64,000 bases of DNA from Aphelidium insulamus (GCA_036784855.1 JAZDSV010000010.1:310001-374000), one strand, 5' to 3'. Numbered from the stretch's first letter, positions 29,198-39,494 are shown. The notes: generated from the sequence alone by a model not told the origin. Made by a program: numbers and translations.

Positions 29198-30683
29198 TTA
29201 CAACAAGAACAGAACCGAACCGAGAAAAGCCGCAACACCCAACCATGCATCGCGTTGTATGGACTCTGTGCTCCCGGAGCTCTCGGCAGTCTGTCCATAG
29301 TCATTCAGCGGTGTTCCATAGTTGGGTCCCGACGTTGTTGTGTTGCCTGGCGATGCGCTGACTTCGGCACCAACTCCATCCGGCGATGGGTGTTGTGAGG
29401 ACGTGCAAGGAGTGTCAGGTGCTGCGGCACTAGGGGCAGCAGCTCCATAATTGGGGTTTGCAGTTGCACTGTCAACGGTGGCCGGGTTTCCGTAATTCGG
29501 ATTTGACACCGGTGAACCATAATTGCTAGATGGCGCCGAGTTAACTTGCGGCGCCGGTCCATAACCTGACGATGCGGGACTTGATGGCGATTGTGGACTA
29601 CCTATGGCAGGTGCAGGTGGGTTGGTTATAGGTGTCTCAGGTTGAGCCGCTGCATCAACCGGAGGAATCGAATCAGTGCATGGCGTATTGCCTGCATCAG
29701 TTGGTGCAGGGTTTCCGTACGCTGAAGCTGGCAAAGCTTGTTGGCTGAACGGAATCCGTTGGTGCACTACCGGCAGCATCGAAAGTTGGCACAGAATTGG
29801 CACATGGCGTAGAAATTGAATTGACCGGACCAGCATACCCCGGCGAAGCCGGCTCAGACAAAGTTATTGTAGGCTGTGTGGCGATCGCGGTCGATGTGGG
29901 TACAGTTTGGACGGCGTCGACAGCCGGAGATATCATGTCGGGGCATGGCGTGGCGTAACTCGTTGCCGGAGCAGTATCACCATAACCTGAAGTTGGCGTT
30001 TCAGGCGCGTCACTCGCAGAAGTTCCCGTCGTCTCTGGTGCAGCATTGACACCATCCACACCGTCACCCGACTTGTCATCCTTGTTCTTTTTGCCGCGAT
30101 GCTTCTTTCCTCCATTCTTTCCCTTGTTATCGCCTTTTGGACCTTTCCCTTTGCCCTTACTTTTTCCTCCCTTTGGACCTTTTCCTTCGCCCTTGCGCTT
30201 GTCATTACTGCCATCAGTGTTACCTTGATCACCCTGACCGTCACTGCCATTGTTGCCACTTTGGTCACCTTGGTTTTGATTGTCACTACCATTTCCGCCA
30301 TCTTGGCCGTCCTGATTTCCAGAGTCATGGTGCTGCTTGTTCTTGCTGCCTTTCTTGCCCTTCTTTGGCTTTTTCCCGGGCTTGTCCCCCTTTTTGTCAC
30401 CGCCACCATAAATGGGACCGCCCGGGTTGCCATCTGTATGTGCACTGTCAACACGGTCAGGATTGCCACTATTCTGATCAGTGCTGCCGTTTGGATTAGA
30501 ATTTGCCGCACTGTTGTCACCATTATTGTTGCCATCATTTCCACTTACAACGCCCTGGTTTCCATCCCCGGACCCGGCGCCCGTGTCGGTGCTGGTTCCA
30601 TTGCACGGGGCCGCGGGCATGGCGGTACACCCCAGAATCATGGAGCAGCTGCCAAGGATGACCAACAACAAAGTGGCTTTCAT
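29198..30683 (-). CDS. GPI-type surface protein with basic Lys-Gly domain, family C copy 3
   Basis: Two exons on the minus strand: 30683..29771 and 29727..29198, joined by a 43 nt GT-AG intron (phase 1), giving 480 aa. Signal peptide MKATLLLVILGSCSMILGC; then Asn/Gly/Asp-rich sequence, a strongly basic region rich in Lys-Gly (about residues 95-200, for example KKGKKGSKNKQ and KGPKGGKSKGKGKG), then about six modules of the form Gly-Tyr-Gly ... Thr-Pro-Cys ... Val-Asp-Ala. It ends DAWLGVAAFLGSVLFLL, a GPI-type signal. Without the intron the frame would stop at 29697, inside a module; the splice restores the modular spacing. TATAAAA at 30735-30741 (minus). Confidence 0.72.
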
Positions 30684-31089
30684 TTGACAGCTTACTTAGA
30701 GTGCACGGCAATCACTGGTACTGCCGCATGCCGATTTTATACGCGGCGCGACTGCTTGATTGCCTCATCCAAGGATTACGCTTCTGATTGGTTACGTTAA
30801 AAATGCGTGGCTATGATTGGCTGCCGCTTACATTACAGAAATATTGGCGGAAATTTGAGTCTCGCAATATTGCGGAGTCAAGTGATATTGGCACGAATGA
30901 GATGACAAGGCACCGCGGTATTCTTGGCAAATTAACACTATAGACATTGAATGACTTTGAACTCATAGGCTTGAGGTAGTATTAGTCAGCGGTAAAAGTA
31001 CAACAAATTGAACTTGATGAACGTACAGAAAGTATTTATGTATGTATTTTCAGTATGTACAAGGCAAGGATGATGGCAAGGTTCTCCAT
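30684..31089. promoter_or_regulatory. Promoter region with three AATATTG(G)CGG-type motifs
   Basis: Upstream of family C copy 3. AATATTGGCGG at 30840-30850, GCAATAT-TGCGG at 30864-30875 (partly palindromic) and GATATTGGC near 30884, plus TATAAAA at 30735-30741. The first resembles an E2F-type site or an inverted CCGCCAAT. No gene is present up to the stop of the next gene at 31090. Confidence 0.45.
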
Positions 31090-32280
31090 CTACAGCACCA
31101 GGGAAGCCAGAACCGCGGCAATCGCGGAAAATCCACCCGCAACAGTCAGGGATCCGGCACCAGAGACCGCAGCCTGGCCATAAGTTCCCAGCGGCACACC
31201 ATAGGTACCGGCCGTAGCGGCATCAGTCACGGTGGCATTTTCGGCTGCCGGATCGGCGCTGCCGTAGCCGGTCGTCGGCTTGCTGGCTGCGCAGGGCGTT
31301 TCAGTGGAGGCCGGGTTGACAACCGGCGGCGCGGCACCATAGCCCGTGGTGGTAGTGGCTGCGGCATCCACTGGCGCCGGGGCCGGTGATCCGTAGCCAG
31401 GCGCTGTTGCGGCATCAACCGGGGCCGGCTCCGGGGGAGGCGTGCCGTAGTCACCACCGTCAGGCGTGGTTGCAGCATCCGTGGCCGGCGCGGCGTCCGG
31501 GCATGGGGCCGCAGAATCATCCTGAGTCTCACTGGCGCCATCGACCTCATCGGGAACCTGAGAGTCGCCGCCGTAATCCTGAGTGTCACTGGCGCCATCG
31601 ACCTCATCGGGAACCTGAGAGTCGCCGCCGTAATCCTGAGTGTCACTGGCGTCATTGACCTCATCGGGAACCTGAGAGTCGCCGCCGTAATCCTGAGTGT
31701 CACTGGCGTCATTGACCTCATCGGGAACCTGAGAGTCGCCGCCGTAATCCGGAGGAGTCTCGGCGTCGTCATTTGTGGTGGCTGGTTCAGTGGCCGGTTC
31801 CGTAGAGTTGCCATAGCCTACGCCCGACTGATCATCCGTTGAGGGACAGTCTGTTGTCGCGGGGTCCGAGGAAGGATCTTCACCGTCAGTACTGTCAGTC
31901 TCGGGATCTTCACCGTCAGTGCCGTCAGTCTCGGGATCTTCACCGTCGGCACCATCTGTCGGCGCGCATGGCGCCATTGTACCATCCTCCAGCTTGCACA
32001 TCTCCACATTGGTGTCGTTGCTCGCGCCATCAACCGCAGTGTCATCAGGACAAGGCGCATCAGGCATATCTGGGGCACTCTCGTCGCCGGGAGTGGATTC
32101 TTCGGACGTGTCTGGCACGTCTTCAGTGTCTTCGGTGCCCACCGACTCCGTGGGCGTGACTTGCGCCGCGTCCGCTGTTGCCGACGCGGTACAGTCAGCA
32201 GTCGATGTGACGGCGGGAAGCGCGTGTGCATTCAGCGACGCGACACTCACCAGAACAGACAGAATCAATGCAGACTTCAT
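31090..32280 (-). CDS. GPI-type acidic repeat surface protein, family C copy 4
   Basis: Single exon, 396 aa from the ATG at 32280 (an upstream extension has no methionine with a better context and would bury the signal peptide). Signal peptide MKSALILSVLVSVASLNAHA; a very acidic Thr/Asp/Glu/Pro region with three GEDPETD-type repeats, then four 19-residue repeats (DYGGDSQVPDEVNDASDTQ), then GYG/DYG modules with APCPD and TPCAAS, and the end LGTYGQAAVSGAGSLTVAGG plus a hydrophobic tail for GPI addition. Net charge is opposite to the basic domain of copy 3. Confidence 0.74.
   Translation of the reverse strand: MKSALILSVLVSVASLNAHALPAVTSTADCTASATADAAQVTPTESVGTEDTEDVPDTSEESTPGDESAPDMPDAPCPDDTAVDGASNDTNVEMCKLEDGTMAPCAPTDGADGEDPETDGTDGEDPETDSTDGEDPSSDPATTDCPSTDDQSGVGYGNSTEPATEPATTNDDAETPPDYGGDSQVPDEVNDASDTQDYGGDSQVPDEVNDASDTQDYGGDSQVPDEVDGASDTQDYGGDSQVPDEVDGASETQDDSAAPCPDAAPATDAATTPDGGDYGTPPPEPAPVDAATAPGYGSPAPAPVDAAATTTTGYGAAPPVVNPASTETPCAASKPTTGYGSADPAAENATVTDAATAGTYGVPLGTYGQAAVSGAGSLTVAGGFSAIAAVLASLVL
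31521..31748 (-). repeat. Four 57 bp tandem repeats
   Basis: Copies at 31521-31577, 31578-31634, 31635-31691 and 31692-31748 encode 19 residues each in frame. They differ at only a few bases, the first two sharing GGCGCCATCG and the last two GGCGTCATTG, indicating stepwise or block duplication. Confidence 0.92.
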
Positions 32281-32517
32281 GATTATACAATATGTGTGTG
32301 TGTATGTATGATACAAATGCAAGTACAAGAACAAGTGGAGAAGCAGCGAGTGCAGAGAGTGTCCGCCTTATGTACTGTCGGCTCACATAATTTCGTCGTG
32401 TGCCGGATTGGCTGCTGGCAAATTGCGGCGATATTGCAATTGATCCTTGATCATCAGGCACTGTGAGGCACCACACACAGACGTGCCTACGAATAAAAGT
32501 ATATTGTCTTCTACACA

Positions 32518-33496
32518 TCAGTACATGGACTCGACGGCGTTGTTGTTGCCGCGCGGCTTCGTAAGCCGGTCCAGATTCTTGGTGATGCGGTCGTGCGTGA
32601 TGGCGTAGTCGTTACAAATGTCCGACATGCTCATGCGCAGTGACATGTGCATACGCACGTCGTAGTTGACTATAGACTGCGCATAGTCCTCGTTGCGTGG
32701 ATACTTTACCGCTTTGGAGCAGAGTTTGGCGGTGATAAAGTACTTGCCGATTGATTCCAGCATGTTGAACGCATGGTTCTCCACCTGTCCCAGTTCTTCG
32801 ATCATTTGTTCCTGAATGATCATGTATGTACATAAACAAATGGTACCGCAATGCCATACCTGCACGCTGACACCAAAGTTGTTGCCATCCTCAATCTTGG
32901 GCACACTGAGTTGTATCCAGGTCTTTATCTGGTTGAGTGAGGTAGACAGCTCCGACACCTCGCGCCGAATACTCTCGCACACCGTCAACATGGTCTGCAG
33001 GTGTGCATACATTAATTGTATGACCAATGATTACAATTGCATTAAATAAAAACATGCACTTACAGGATGGGTGGTGGTATGGTGGGTGTAGATGACTACT
33101 GCACCAGTGTCGGGGTCACGCAATGTACTTGCCGAATCCTCAGTGCTGGAAGGGACGGATTTCCGCTTCTTGGACGTACTAGCTGTATCGTGCTTGATGT
33201 TGCCGGCTGCCGCGCTGGAGGAAGCTTGCGCAAAGGAGCCCCGGGACTCGGCACAGAACGCGTCCATGTCCACATTCCACTCGGGATCATTCTGCCGGCG
33301 AAAAGATCAGTCGTTTGAGAGGAGCGTGCAGCGCAAAAAGAGCACTCCAGCATACCGCCAGAGCGCGTTCCACCGCCGCAACTTTGCGCGGAAACACAAT
33401 CTGTATGAGGTGCAGCGAGTCGCGGCACAGCCTGTCGCGGTAGTCGCCTATCGATGCCGCCAGTGCGGCCGCATTCGCGTCATCACTCATGCTCAT
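32518..33496 (-). CDS. PSME3: Proteasome activator PA28-gamma (REG-gamma)
   Basis: Four exons on the minus strand: 33496..33356, 33291..33064, 32994..32860 and 32811..32518, giving 265 aa. N-terminal helix SIGDYRDRLCRDSLHLIQIVF with FPRKV, a linker bearing a nuclear localisation-like KKRKS (as in REG-gamma), then the diagnostic block TWIQLSVPKIEDGNNFGVSVQ (the activation loop region), EELGQVENHAFNMLE, YFITAKLCSKAVKYP and the C-terminus AVESMY for docking in alpha-ring pockets. It should form a heptamer that opens the 20S core without ATP. Introns 64, 69 and 48 nt, all GT-AG. Confidence 0.93.
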
Positions 33497-33639
33497 TGTA
33501 AATAGGAGAGGTTTAATTACGCAGTCAACATAGTTGCACTGACACAACGCGCTGTTCAATGGTTCAATTGACGACACGCGGAACTCTGCAATGCATATAA
33601 ATCAGTCAATAATGGGCGAGGTCAAGAATAGTACTGAAT

Positions 33640-33906
33640 TTATGACAGGGAAAGCCTTCGTCGACGCAGCAACACCATTATTGTTGCCAATTCACGTGAC
33701 TCGTCCTCCATCAGTCCCCCGGGTTGCCGGCTGAGCATATTTAGAATGATCATACGGTCATAGAGCAGGTTGTATCGTCTGTTGGTGCCGGTTATGTGAT
33801 TTCCATACTGTGTCACTGATATCTGTGGTGTCTGTGCCGTTGCCGATGCTGTCGATGTGGTGGACGTGGCCGATGATGACGTGGACGTTGGCTCGGACAG
33901 CGACAT
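33640..33906 (-). CDS. Small hypothetical protein
   Basis: Single exon, 88 aa from the ATG at 33906. A Ser/Thr/Ala-rich N-terminal half (TSTSSSATSTTS) is followed by a helical segment NRRYNLLYDRMIILNMLSRQ and a basic end. A TTTAAATATAAA element (about 33962-33974 on the minus strand) lies some 60 nt upstream, which supports this start. No signal peptide; family not recognised. Sits between PSME3 and the next unknown gene, all on the same strand. Confidence 0.5.
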   Translation of the reverse strand: MSLSEPTSTSSSATSTTSTASATAQTPQISVTQYGNHITGTNRRYNLLYDRMIILNMLSRQPGGLMEDESRELATIMVLLRRRRLSLS

Positions 33907-34074
33907 TCGCGGCAAAGTGCTCTGCCTGAGCTGCTCCGTCGTGGCGTGCAATTATATCCCGTTTATATTTAAAGCCACGCATCTGTCGCGGAGATCTGCG
34001 AGTGACGCCAACGCGATTGGCTTCCGACGCCAGCTCAGTCATACGCATCAAGTTCGTATAGTAGAATAACGCAT

Positions 34075-35489
34075 TTATTCACCCATAATATTTGTGCAAA
34101 CGTTGGCAATTAGTGAAGGTGGCGGCGGTGGCAGTGGCATGGCCTCCTGAGCTGCTGCATCCAAATTTATTGCCGACCTCGCCAGCAGAGGCGGCGGCGG
34201 AGATAATAAGCGATCGGGCGCACTTGTTGCGGAAACAATTGGCGATGGCGGCAATGGAATGTCGCACGGATGCAGCGGCGCTGGTTTGGTGCCGCGGGCC
34301 AGCAGACGTTCTGCCAGGCTGGCCAAAAATCCTCCCCCGTTTGACATCAGTGGCACAGCTTTCCTTGTTGGTGAGGCTGTCCACTCACCAGTTGATTGTG
34401 ACAATGCTGCCGTATTATTTGGTAGCGCGAGTACTGACATCTCGGCCAGCACTGTGCCGGCGCGGTATGCTAGCACATTGTCCCGCTGGCGTAATGGGGT
34501 CACCGGGCAGCGGCCCGGTTCATCTCCCTGTATATTAATTAGTATAAGTGAACGGAGATAAATATATAGCTTACATTTTGCCACAGGCTGGTGCGCTTGT
34601 TGGATATAGGAGCTCTGCGCGGCTCTCCATAAGTAGATATTCGCCGTGTTTCCTATAATGTGAAGTTAATACCTTAATCATAATATGGATAGGTATATAC
34701 CGGGGCCGGGTGAACAGTTAGGCGGCGAGCTGGGCCTCCGATACTTTTCCTTCCAGCAAATTCATCTGCTGAGGTGTGCGACAGAAACGCACCACAGGAC
34801 GCACGCTTGGTCGAGAATAATGTGGATGACTGTGAGCGGTTGCCACTGCCCATAATCTCCTGTAGCGATTGCGGGTCCGCTTCGAAACAGTCGGCAATAT
34901 CTGCTGCATTGGTGTTCGTGTTCATAGTAGTTCCGCGTGGCTGTGATCTGTCAGTGTGCTTTGGTGGGTTAAAGAGTGTTCGTAGCGGCTGCCTGTTGAT
35001 AGATTTCCCCGAAGCTTCGGCAATAAGATTGCCGTTTTCTTGCTGGTAGCCGGTGCGCCTTGGTCGCTGACTATCGGTGTGGTGCAATGTTGGTCCACGC
35101 TGCGGCAACCTTCCATTTACAGTGGCCGGCTGTTGCGGTCGGGAAAATGTGAATTCTCGTGGCACTGTCACGGCCTTCTTGGTGGCCAGGCGGCGCTGTT
35201 CCTTCTCGGCGGCCCATTTCTGGTGCAGTGCCTTGAAATCCGGGGCTGGTCGCCGAGCAGGTACAGTGGGTAGGGGCGGCGCGGAATGTGACTGTCGTGG
35301 CGGCGCTGCCTGTGACGCACTGTCAGTCGGTCGATTCCTGCACACCGAACATCAAGCTAATTGTCACACCTGCACACGTTGCATCCGCTGTGCCACGGGG
35401 AGTCTGCTGCTGGTCGAGTCAGAGTGCCTGGCAAGTGCAGATGGCTTTGTCGGCTGTTCTCTGCTGCGCGGTGCGGGCCGTGCCAACAT
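34075..35489 (-). CDS. Pro/Ser-rich hypothetical protein
   Basis: Four exons on the minus strand: 35489..35370, 35309..34701, 34652..34575 and 34527..34075, giving 419 aa. Introns of 60, 48 and 47 nt (GT-AG), all in phase 0. The protein is Arg/Pro/Ser/Gln-rich and probably largely disordered. One short helical block, FKALHQKWAAEKEQRRLATK, near residues 63-85, recalls microtubule-binding or cytoskeletal linkers, and the following VTVPREFTFS has a TPX2-like ring; this resemblance is weak. Poly-Pro stretches near the C-terminus could bind SH3/WW or profilin partners. No signal peptide; function unknown. Confidence 0.6.
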
Positions 35490-36626
35490 TGGGGCGAGAT
35501 TTGTCTCTCTGAAAACGAACAATATGCATGCCACGAAAATATCGCGAATTTCCGACCGAATTTTATGCCCTCATAATGCAGAATCTGATGAAGAGTCGTG
35601 TTGCTTTACATCGGAGACTGAGCGGTGAGTCGCATTGCTCACCTCATCAGGGATCACCAACTTGGTGACGCCAAATGTGCCCGTAACACCATATATGTGC
35701 TACATTCAATTCATGCTGAGCACCAATTAGGGCTTTGCAAAGAGCTATGAGTTTCATGTATGGTTTCATGTGGTGGCTGGGCCTATCAGATTCATCAGAA
35801 TGTGAAACTGCTGTGTAACATGCAAATATTATAAAGCGCGCCAGGAGCTGAGCAAAATCCTTTCGTGAAAATGAAGCTGCTCTGCTTGTGGGCTCTTTCT
35901 GATCAATAGCAGTTGCGTATGGTGATAGCCGCCTCGGCACCGTAGATGCAGACTGGGGAGTGAGGCTCAAAGATGGCGTTTTCTACGGCATTGTCAACCC
36001 TGTCTCACATCTTCTTGTGATGTCGTGGAGAAGAAAGTTGAACTTCGTCTCATGGAAGTCTTCAGCTGAAGGCGCATACTACGTCGTCGGAGTTCATTGA
36101 TTTTTCACGAAGCAAAGACAGTGCAATCAGCGTTGGACCAGGTATTCGTAGCTCGAGCCAACACAAACGATTGTCTGTTTGGCTACAATTTGGAGCTGAA
36201 TAAGGAAAGCAAGATGATTGTACAGCATACCTGTTATCCCGAACTTCCTAAACTTCCTGCATTTTTCGCTGACGGAAAGTGCCGAAAAATGAAACAGGCA
36301 TTCCTGTTCCGATGCGTTAGAAACAGGCTAGGGAAAATGACCTGTGTCAACTATAGCACTCGCCGCACTGACTAGCAGATAACCTATGTGATCTTGGTCA
36401 TAGCTAACCGTTCATTATCAGCTACAAATTGTCGCCACGAAGCGCCAGTAGATAGGACACAAGTGAGATCAACAGCGGCAACATCACCCACGTCGGTCTC
36501 CTGAACCAATCTCACGCGGGTGCCGTCACCGCTGTTATATGGCTCATTCAGGCGTCATCCGGGTGGCGACTCATAAAAGCTGGTTACAAATCCGCGGTAG
36601 AATTACAGCACAGCGAAAACTTGACC
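35490..36626. other. Gene-poor interval with relics
   Basis: No intact gene over about 1.1 kb. A family A-like fragment is annotated at 36097-36375. Other frames here (for example on the minus strand 35647-35960) lack ATG starts, splice support or homology and may be relics. The last 90 bp form the promoter of the secreted-protein gene at 36627. Confidence 0.45.
36097..36375 (+). pseudogene. C-terminal fragment of an eight-cysteine (family A-like) gene
   Basis: An open frame of 92 codons without an ATG in the first 40 and without a signal peptide. Its five cysteines and end (FRCVRNRLGKMTCVNY) match the spacing of C4 to C8 of family A, whose copies end LKCVKP...LSC and MNCVKRKGKVTC. It probably is the remains of a fourth family member that lost its 5' half; an unrecognised upstream exon is the alternative. 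Confidence 0.35.
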
Positions 36627-37106
36627 ATGCAACCATCAATATTGGTGATCGCAACGCTGTGCGCACTGTTCTGTGCTACCACCCCCGTGGTCCGCGGTGC
36701 AACACTGGCCCAGGACATTAACCTGGGCGTGCTGGCCAAGGAGGGCATCTTCAACCGCATGAGCACCAAGTCCAGCATCTTTCTGCTTAACTGGCAGCGC
36801 AACTTGATCATACTGCTGGAGGACAGTGTGACTGGTGGTGAGTACGCTGTGGACCTGTTTTACAGTGATCCGAGCGCGTGCACCCCCGCCAACCTGGTCA
36901 GCATCTGGGTGCAGCGTTCCGACACGTGTTTCTACGATGACTTTGTGTCGGTCACTGACTTGCACGTGGTGGTGAATGTCTGCGTGGGCCCAGGGATCAC
37001 TCGACAGTACAATGGCAATGGTGTGTGTCGCGCAGACGGTCACCGTGGCTACGTTGTGCGCTGTGCCCTTAGCGGTGGCAATGTTAACTGCAATTTTGCC
37101 TCTTAA
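36627..37106 (+). CDS. Secreted cysteine-containing protein
   Basis: Single exon, 159 aa from the ATG at 36627. Signal peptide residues 1-24 (MQPSILVIATLCALFCATTP). The mature part has six cysteines; the last four (NVC, GVCRADGHRGYVVRC, VNC) have the spacing of C5-C8 in family A, so it may be a distant member, but the N-terminal part is not alignable by eye. No membrane segment follows, so it should be fully secreted. Neighbours are the relic at 36097 and the IQUB-like gene (convergent). Confidence 0.65.
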   Translation: MQPSILVIATLCALFCATTPVVRGATLAQDINLGVLAKEGIFNRMSTKSSIFLLNWQRNLIILLEDSVTGGEYAVDLFYSDPSACTPANLVSIWVQRSDTCFYDDFVSVTDLHVVVNVCVGPGITRQYNGNGVCRADGHRGYVVRCALSGGNVNCNFAS

Positions 37107-37187
37107 AGTACATGTGCTTGGTGGTGCCGTGATGGATAATATAACATATGTTGAAGCTTCCATATTTGTACTGCATACAGTCAGCAT

Positions 37188-39401
37188 TCATTCATTGAGA
37201 CCAGCTAGTGCAGTGATTTGCGCGCGCTTCACGGCATGGACAAAGGGGCCACCGTAGAGCTCGGTGACAACCGTGTCCTGCAGGCGCTGTGCGTCTGTTT
37301 GCAGTGCTGCCACCACCCCGGCCTCTGCGGCATTGCCTTCACCGTCACTCGAAGAAGCTGACAGTGACGATGACGACCAGGATGCCATCAGTGCCGCGAG
37401 CCGTGTCTCCAGCCGCGAGATGGCAGCGGCCAGAGAGTGCGAGTCGTGGACCGCCAGTTCGGCTTTGCGCACGCATAGACAGTTGGACAATGAGAGCGGC
37501 TTGACTGGGTTCCAGCGAGTGAGTGTCAGCCGCTGCATCGCCTCCCCATCCAGATTGTCGTCGTCCATGGGGATGTTGAGTGCGTTCTTGACTGCCGCTG
37601 TCTTGCTACTGCTGGTCTTGTTGGTATTGGTGGCGGTGGAGACTGTGGTGTCGTCCGAATGCACCAGAGAGCGCTGGGTGAGGGCGGATTCGCCTCGCCA
37701 CGCGCCGGCCACCACGCGCCTCAACTGTTCCGGGTCGGTGGGCAGCGGCTGTGGGTCCGTGGCAAGTGCACTGCCATCCGCGCCAAAGAACGCATCAATG
37801 TACGCAGTGACCAGGGACTGCGAGCGGGGCCAGCCGGCCAGTGAGCGTCGGTACCGGTGCCGCAGTCGGTGGTAGACGGACGCCAGTGTGGCCACGCGCT
37901 CCTCCTCTGCCACCAGCATCCAGCGCGCCATCTCTCGCACTGAGTGATGTTCATGCCGCGGCACGCGCGTGGACAGCCGGGCACATCGCTGGCAGCTCAG
38001 ACAGCGCTGGCCGCTGGCATTCCCACTGTTGCTACCATCTGTACTGGCGGCGCTGTCAAACTGCCGCAGCGAGCGGAACTTTTGGCAGCCGGCGCAGTAG
38101 CGGTAGGCATTGTCGGCGCGGTCTTGCTCGTCCACGTGTGCTGCAGCCGCATCTTCTCCGCTGATGCCCCGCGCCGCAGCCCGCGCAGCTTGACGAACCG
38201 CTGGCAGCGCCGAGTACTTGGCGGACTCGGGGTTGTAGGCGGGCGTGCGCATGAACTGCAGGAACAGCGTGCCGATGCGGCGCCGCAGCCCCCCAAGCGC
38301 CACATCCGGCGTGCGCAGCCGGGTCAGCAGCGTCGTCTCGCGGTCCAGCAGCGCCAGCAGGTCTCGGAGCAGTGGCGGTGTGGCGGCGGGGGTGTCTGTG
38401 CCAGAGCTGCCGCCCACAAACTCGGCCACGGTGTAGCGCACGTTCAGCAGCAGCTCCAGCCGCTCCTTGATGGCGGCGGCGGGGTCCTCGGCGCTGGTGG
38501 TGGCAACAGTGCCGGCAGCAGTGAGTGCCGTGTACAGGGCGCCCAGTTCGCGGCTGCGCTGAATGGGCCGGGTGTCCATCTGGAGGAGTGGCTGCTGCTG
38601 CTGGCCGTCATGGCCGTCATGGCTGTCACCGGCACGGCGTCGCCACTGCATCGGCTCCGTCATCTGGCGCAGCAGGTGTTGGACGCGGCGGGCCCGGTTC
38701 TCCCTCACCGCCTCCGTGCGCAGCCGGTCCATCTCCTGCAGCAGCTGGGTCTCACGGTGCAGGAGGCGCGTGAACGCCACCCGCCGCCCGTCGGAGTGTC
38801 GCTCGGGGTGCGCGCGCACAATGGCCGCCGTCTCGGCGCGGTGCCAGCGCTGCAGGGCCGCGTACAGCGCCTCAAAGTCCGCGCGGGCCGTCGGGTGCTG
38901 CATGGCGCGCTGTCTGCGGTGCAGCCACCTTGTCTCGGCGTCGGCGCAGCGCTGCTCGGCGTCCTGCAGGCGGGCTCGGCGCTCGTGCAGGTCGCGCCGC
39001 AGACGGCCGGCAGCCACGCGGCTCACGGCACAGCGCCAGAACCGCTGCAGCACCGTGGCGGCCTCTTGGCGACGGCGGTGCAGCTCCTCCGCGGGTTCGT
39101 ACTCGTGCGGCGGTCGGGCGTGGATGACGCGCTCGGCCGCCGTGAACAGCACCAGGTCTCGGCGCGGCATCTGCGTGGCGGCATCGCGGCCACTCTGCAC
39201 CGCGTGGTTGTGCGTCTGCACCGTTTGGGTGTCGCGGTGCAGGCGCTGCGGTGCGCGCAGTCTCTTCAGGTCTGCCGGGCGCGGTGTCTGTGTGCCGGCG
39301 TGCAGGTACACTGTCCCGGTGACGGTGTTTCGGTACCCCTTGCTGTACTCGGCCCGCTCCACCGGGGCCGCCACATCCTCCACCGACGACAGGCTGCTCA
39401 T
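37188..39401 (-). CDS. IQUB: IQUB-like radial-spoke protein lacking the ubiquitin-like domain
   Basis: Single exon, 737 aa from the ATG at 39401. It matches the region of IQUB downstream of its ubiquitin-like domain: YSKGYRNTVTGTVYLHAGTQT, RDTQTVQT, ATQMPRRD, EELHRRRQEAATVLQRFW (IQ motif), ADFEALYAALQRW, LLHRETQLLQEMDRLR, RRIGTLFLQFMRTPAYNPES and a CxxC...CxxC pair (YCAGCQKF, CLSCQRC). IQUB is a component of the cilium radial spoke RS1. The N-terminal ubiquitin-like domain is absent, and there is no space for it: the 2-isopropylmalate synthase stop is 93 nt upstream on the same strand. The protein is very Arg/Ala-rich, reflecting local high GC. Confidence 0.85.
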   Translation of the reverse strand: MSSLSSVEDVAAPVERAEYSKGYRNTVTGTVYLHAGTQTPRPADLKRLRAPQRLHRDTQTVQTHNHAVQSGRDAATQMPRRDLVLFTAAERVIHARPPHEYEPAEELHRRRQEAATVLQRFWRCAVSRVAAGRLRRDLHERRARLQDAEQRCADAETRWLHRRQRAMQHPTARADFEALYAALQRWHRAETAAIVRAHPERHSDGRRVAFTRLLHRETQLLQEMDRLRTEAVRENRARRVQHLLRQMTEPMQWRRRAGDSHDGHDGQQQQPLLQMDTRPIQRSRELGALYTALTAAGTVATTSAEDPAAAIKERLELLLNVRYTVAEFVGGSSGTDTPAATPPLLRDLLALLDRETTLLTRLRTPDVALGGLRRRIGTLFLQFMRTPAYNPESAKYSALPAVRQAARAAARGISGEDAAAAHVDEQDRADNAYRYCAGCQKFRSLRQFDSAASTDGSNSGNASGQRCLSCQRCARLSTRVPRHEHHSVREMARWMLVAEEERVATLASVYHRLRHRYRRSLAGWPRSQSLVTAYIDAFFGADGSALATDPQPLPTDPEQLRRVVAGAWRGESALTQRSLVHSDDTTVSTATNTNKTSSSKTAAVKNALNIPMDDDNLDGEAMQRLTLTRWNPVKPLSLSNCLCVRKAELAVHDSHSLAAAISRLETRLAALMASWSSSSLSASSSDGEGNAAEAGVVAALQTDAQRLQDTVVTELYGGPFVHAVKRAQITALAGLNE

Positions 39402-39494
39402 AGGTGTCTGCAAGGTGTCTCTGTGTGTGTGTGTCTACAACGCAAGAAGTCTCCACGGACAACGCCACGGCTATTTATAGACATCAGTACAGAG

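Noticed and set aside
30099-30800. A plus-strand frame of 233 codons with many Val/Ile/Thr, resembling membrane helices
   Set aside because: It is the complement of the basic Lys-Gly domain of a family C gene, whose start, signal peptide and GPI signal are on the minus strand.
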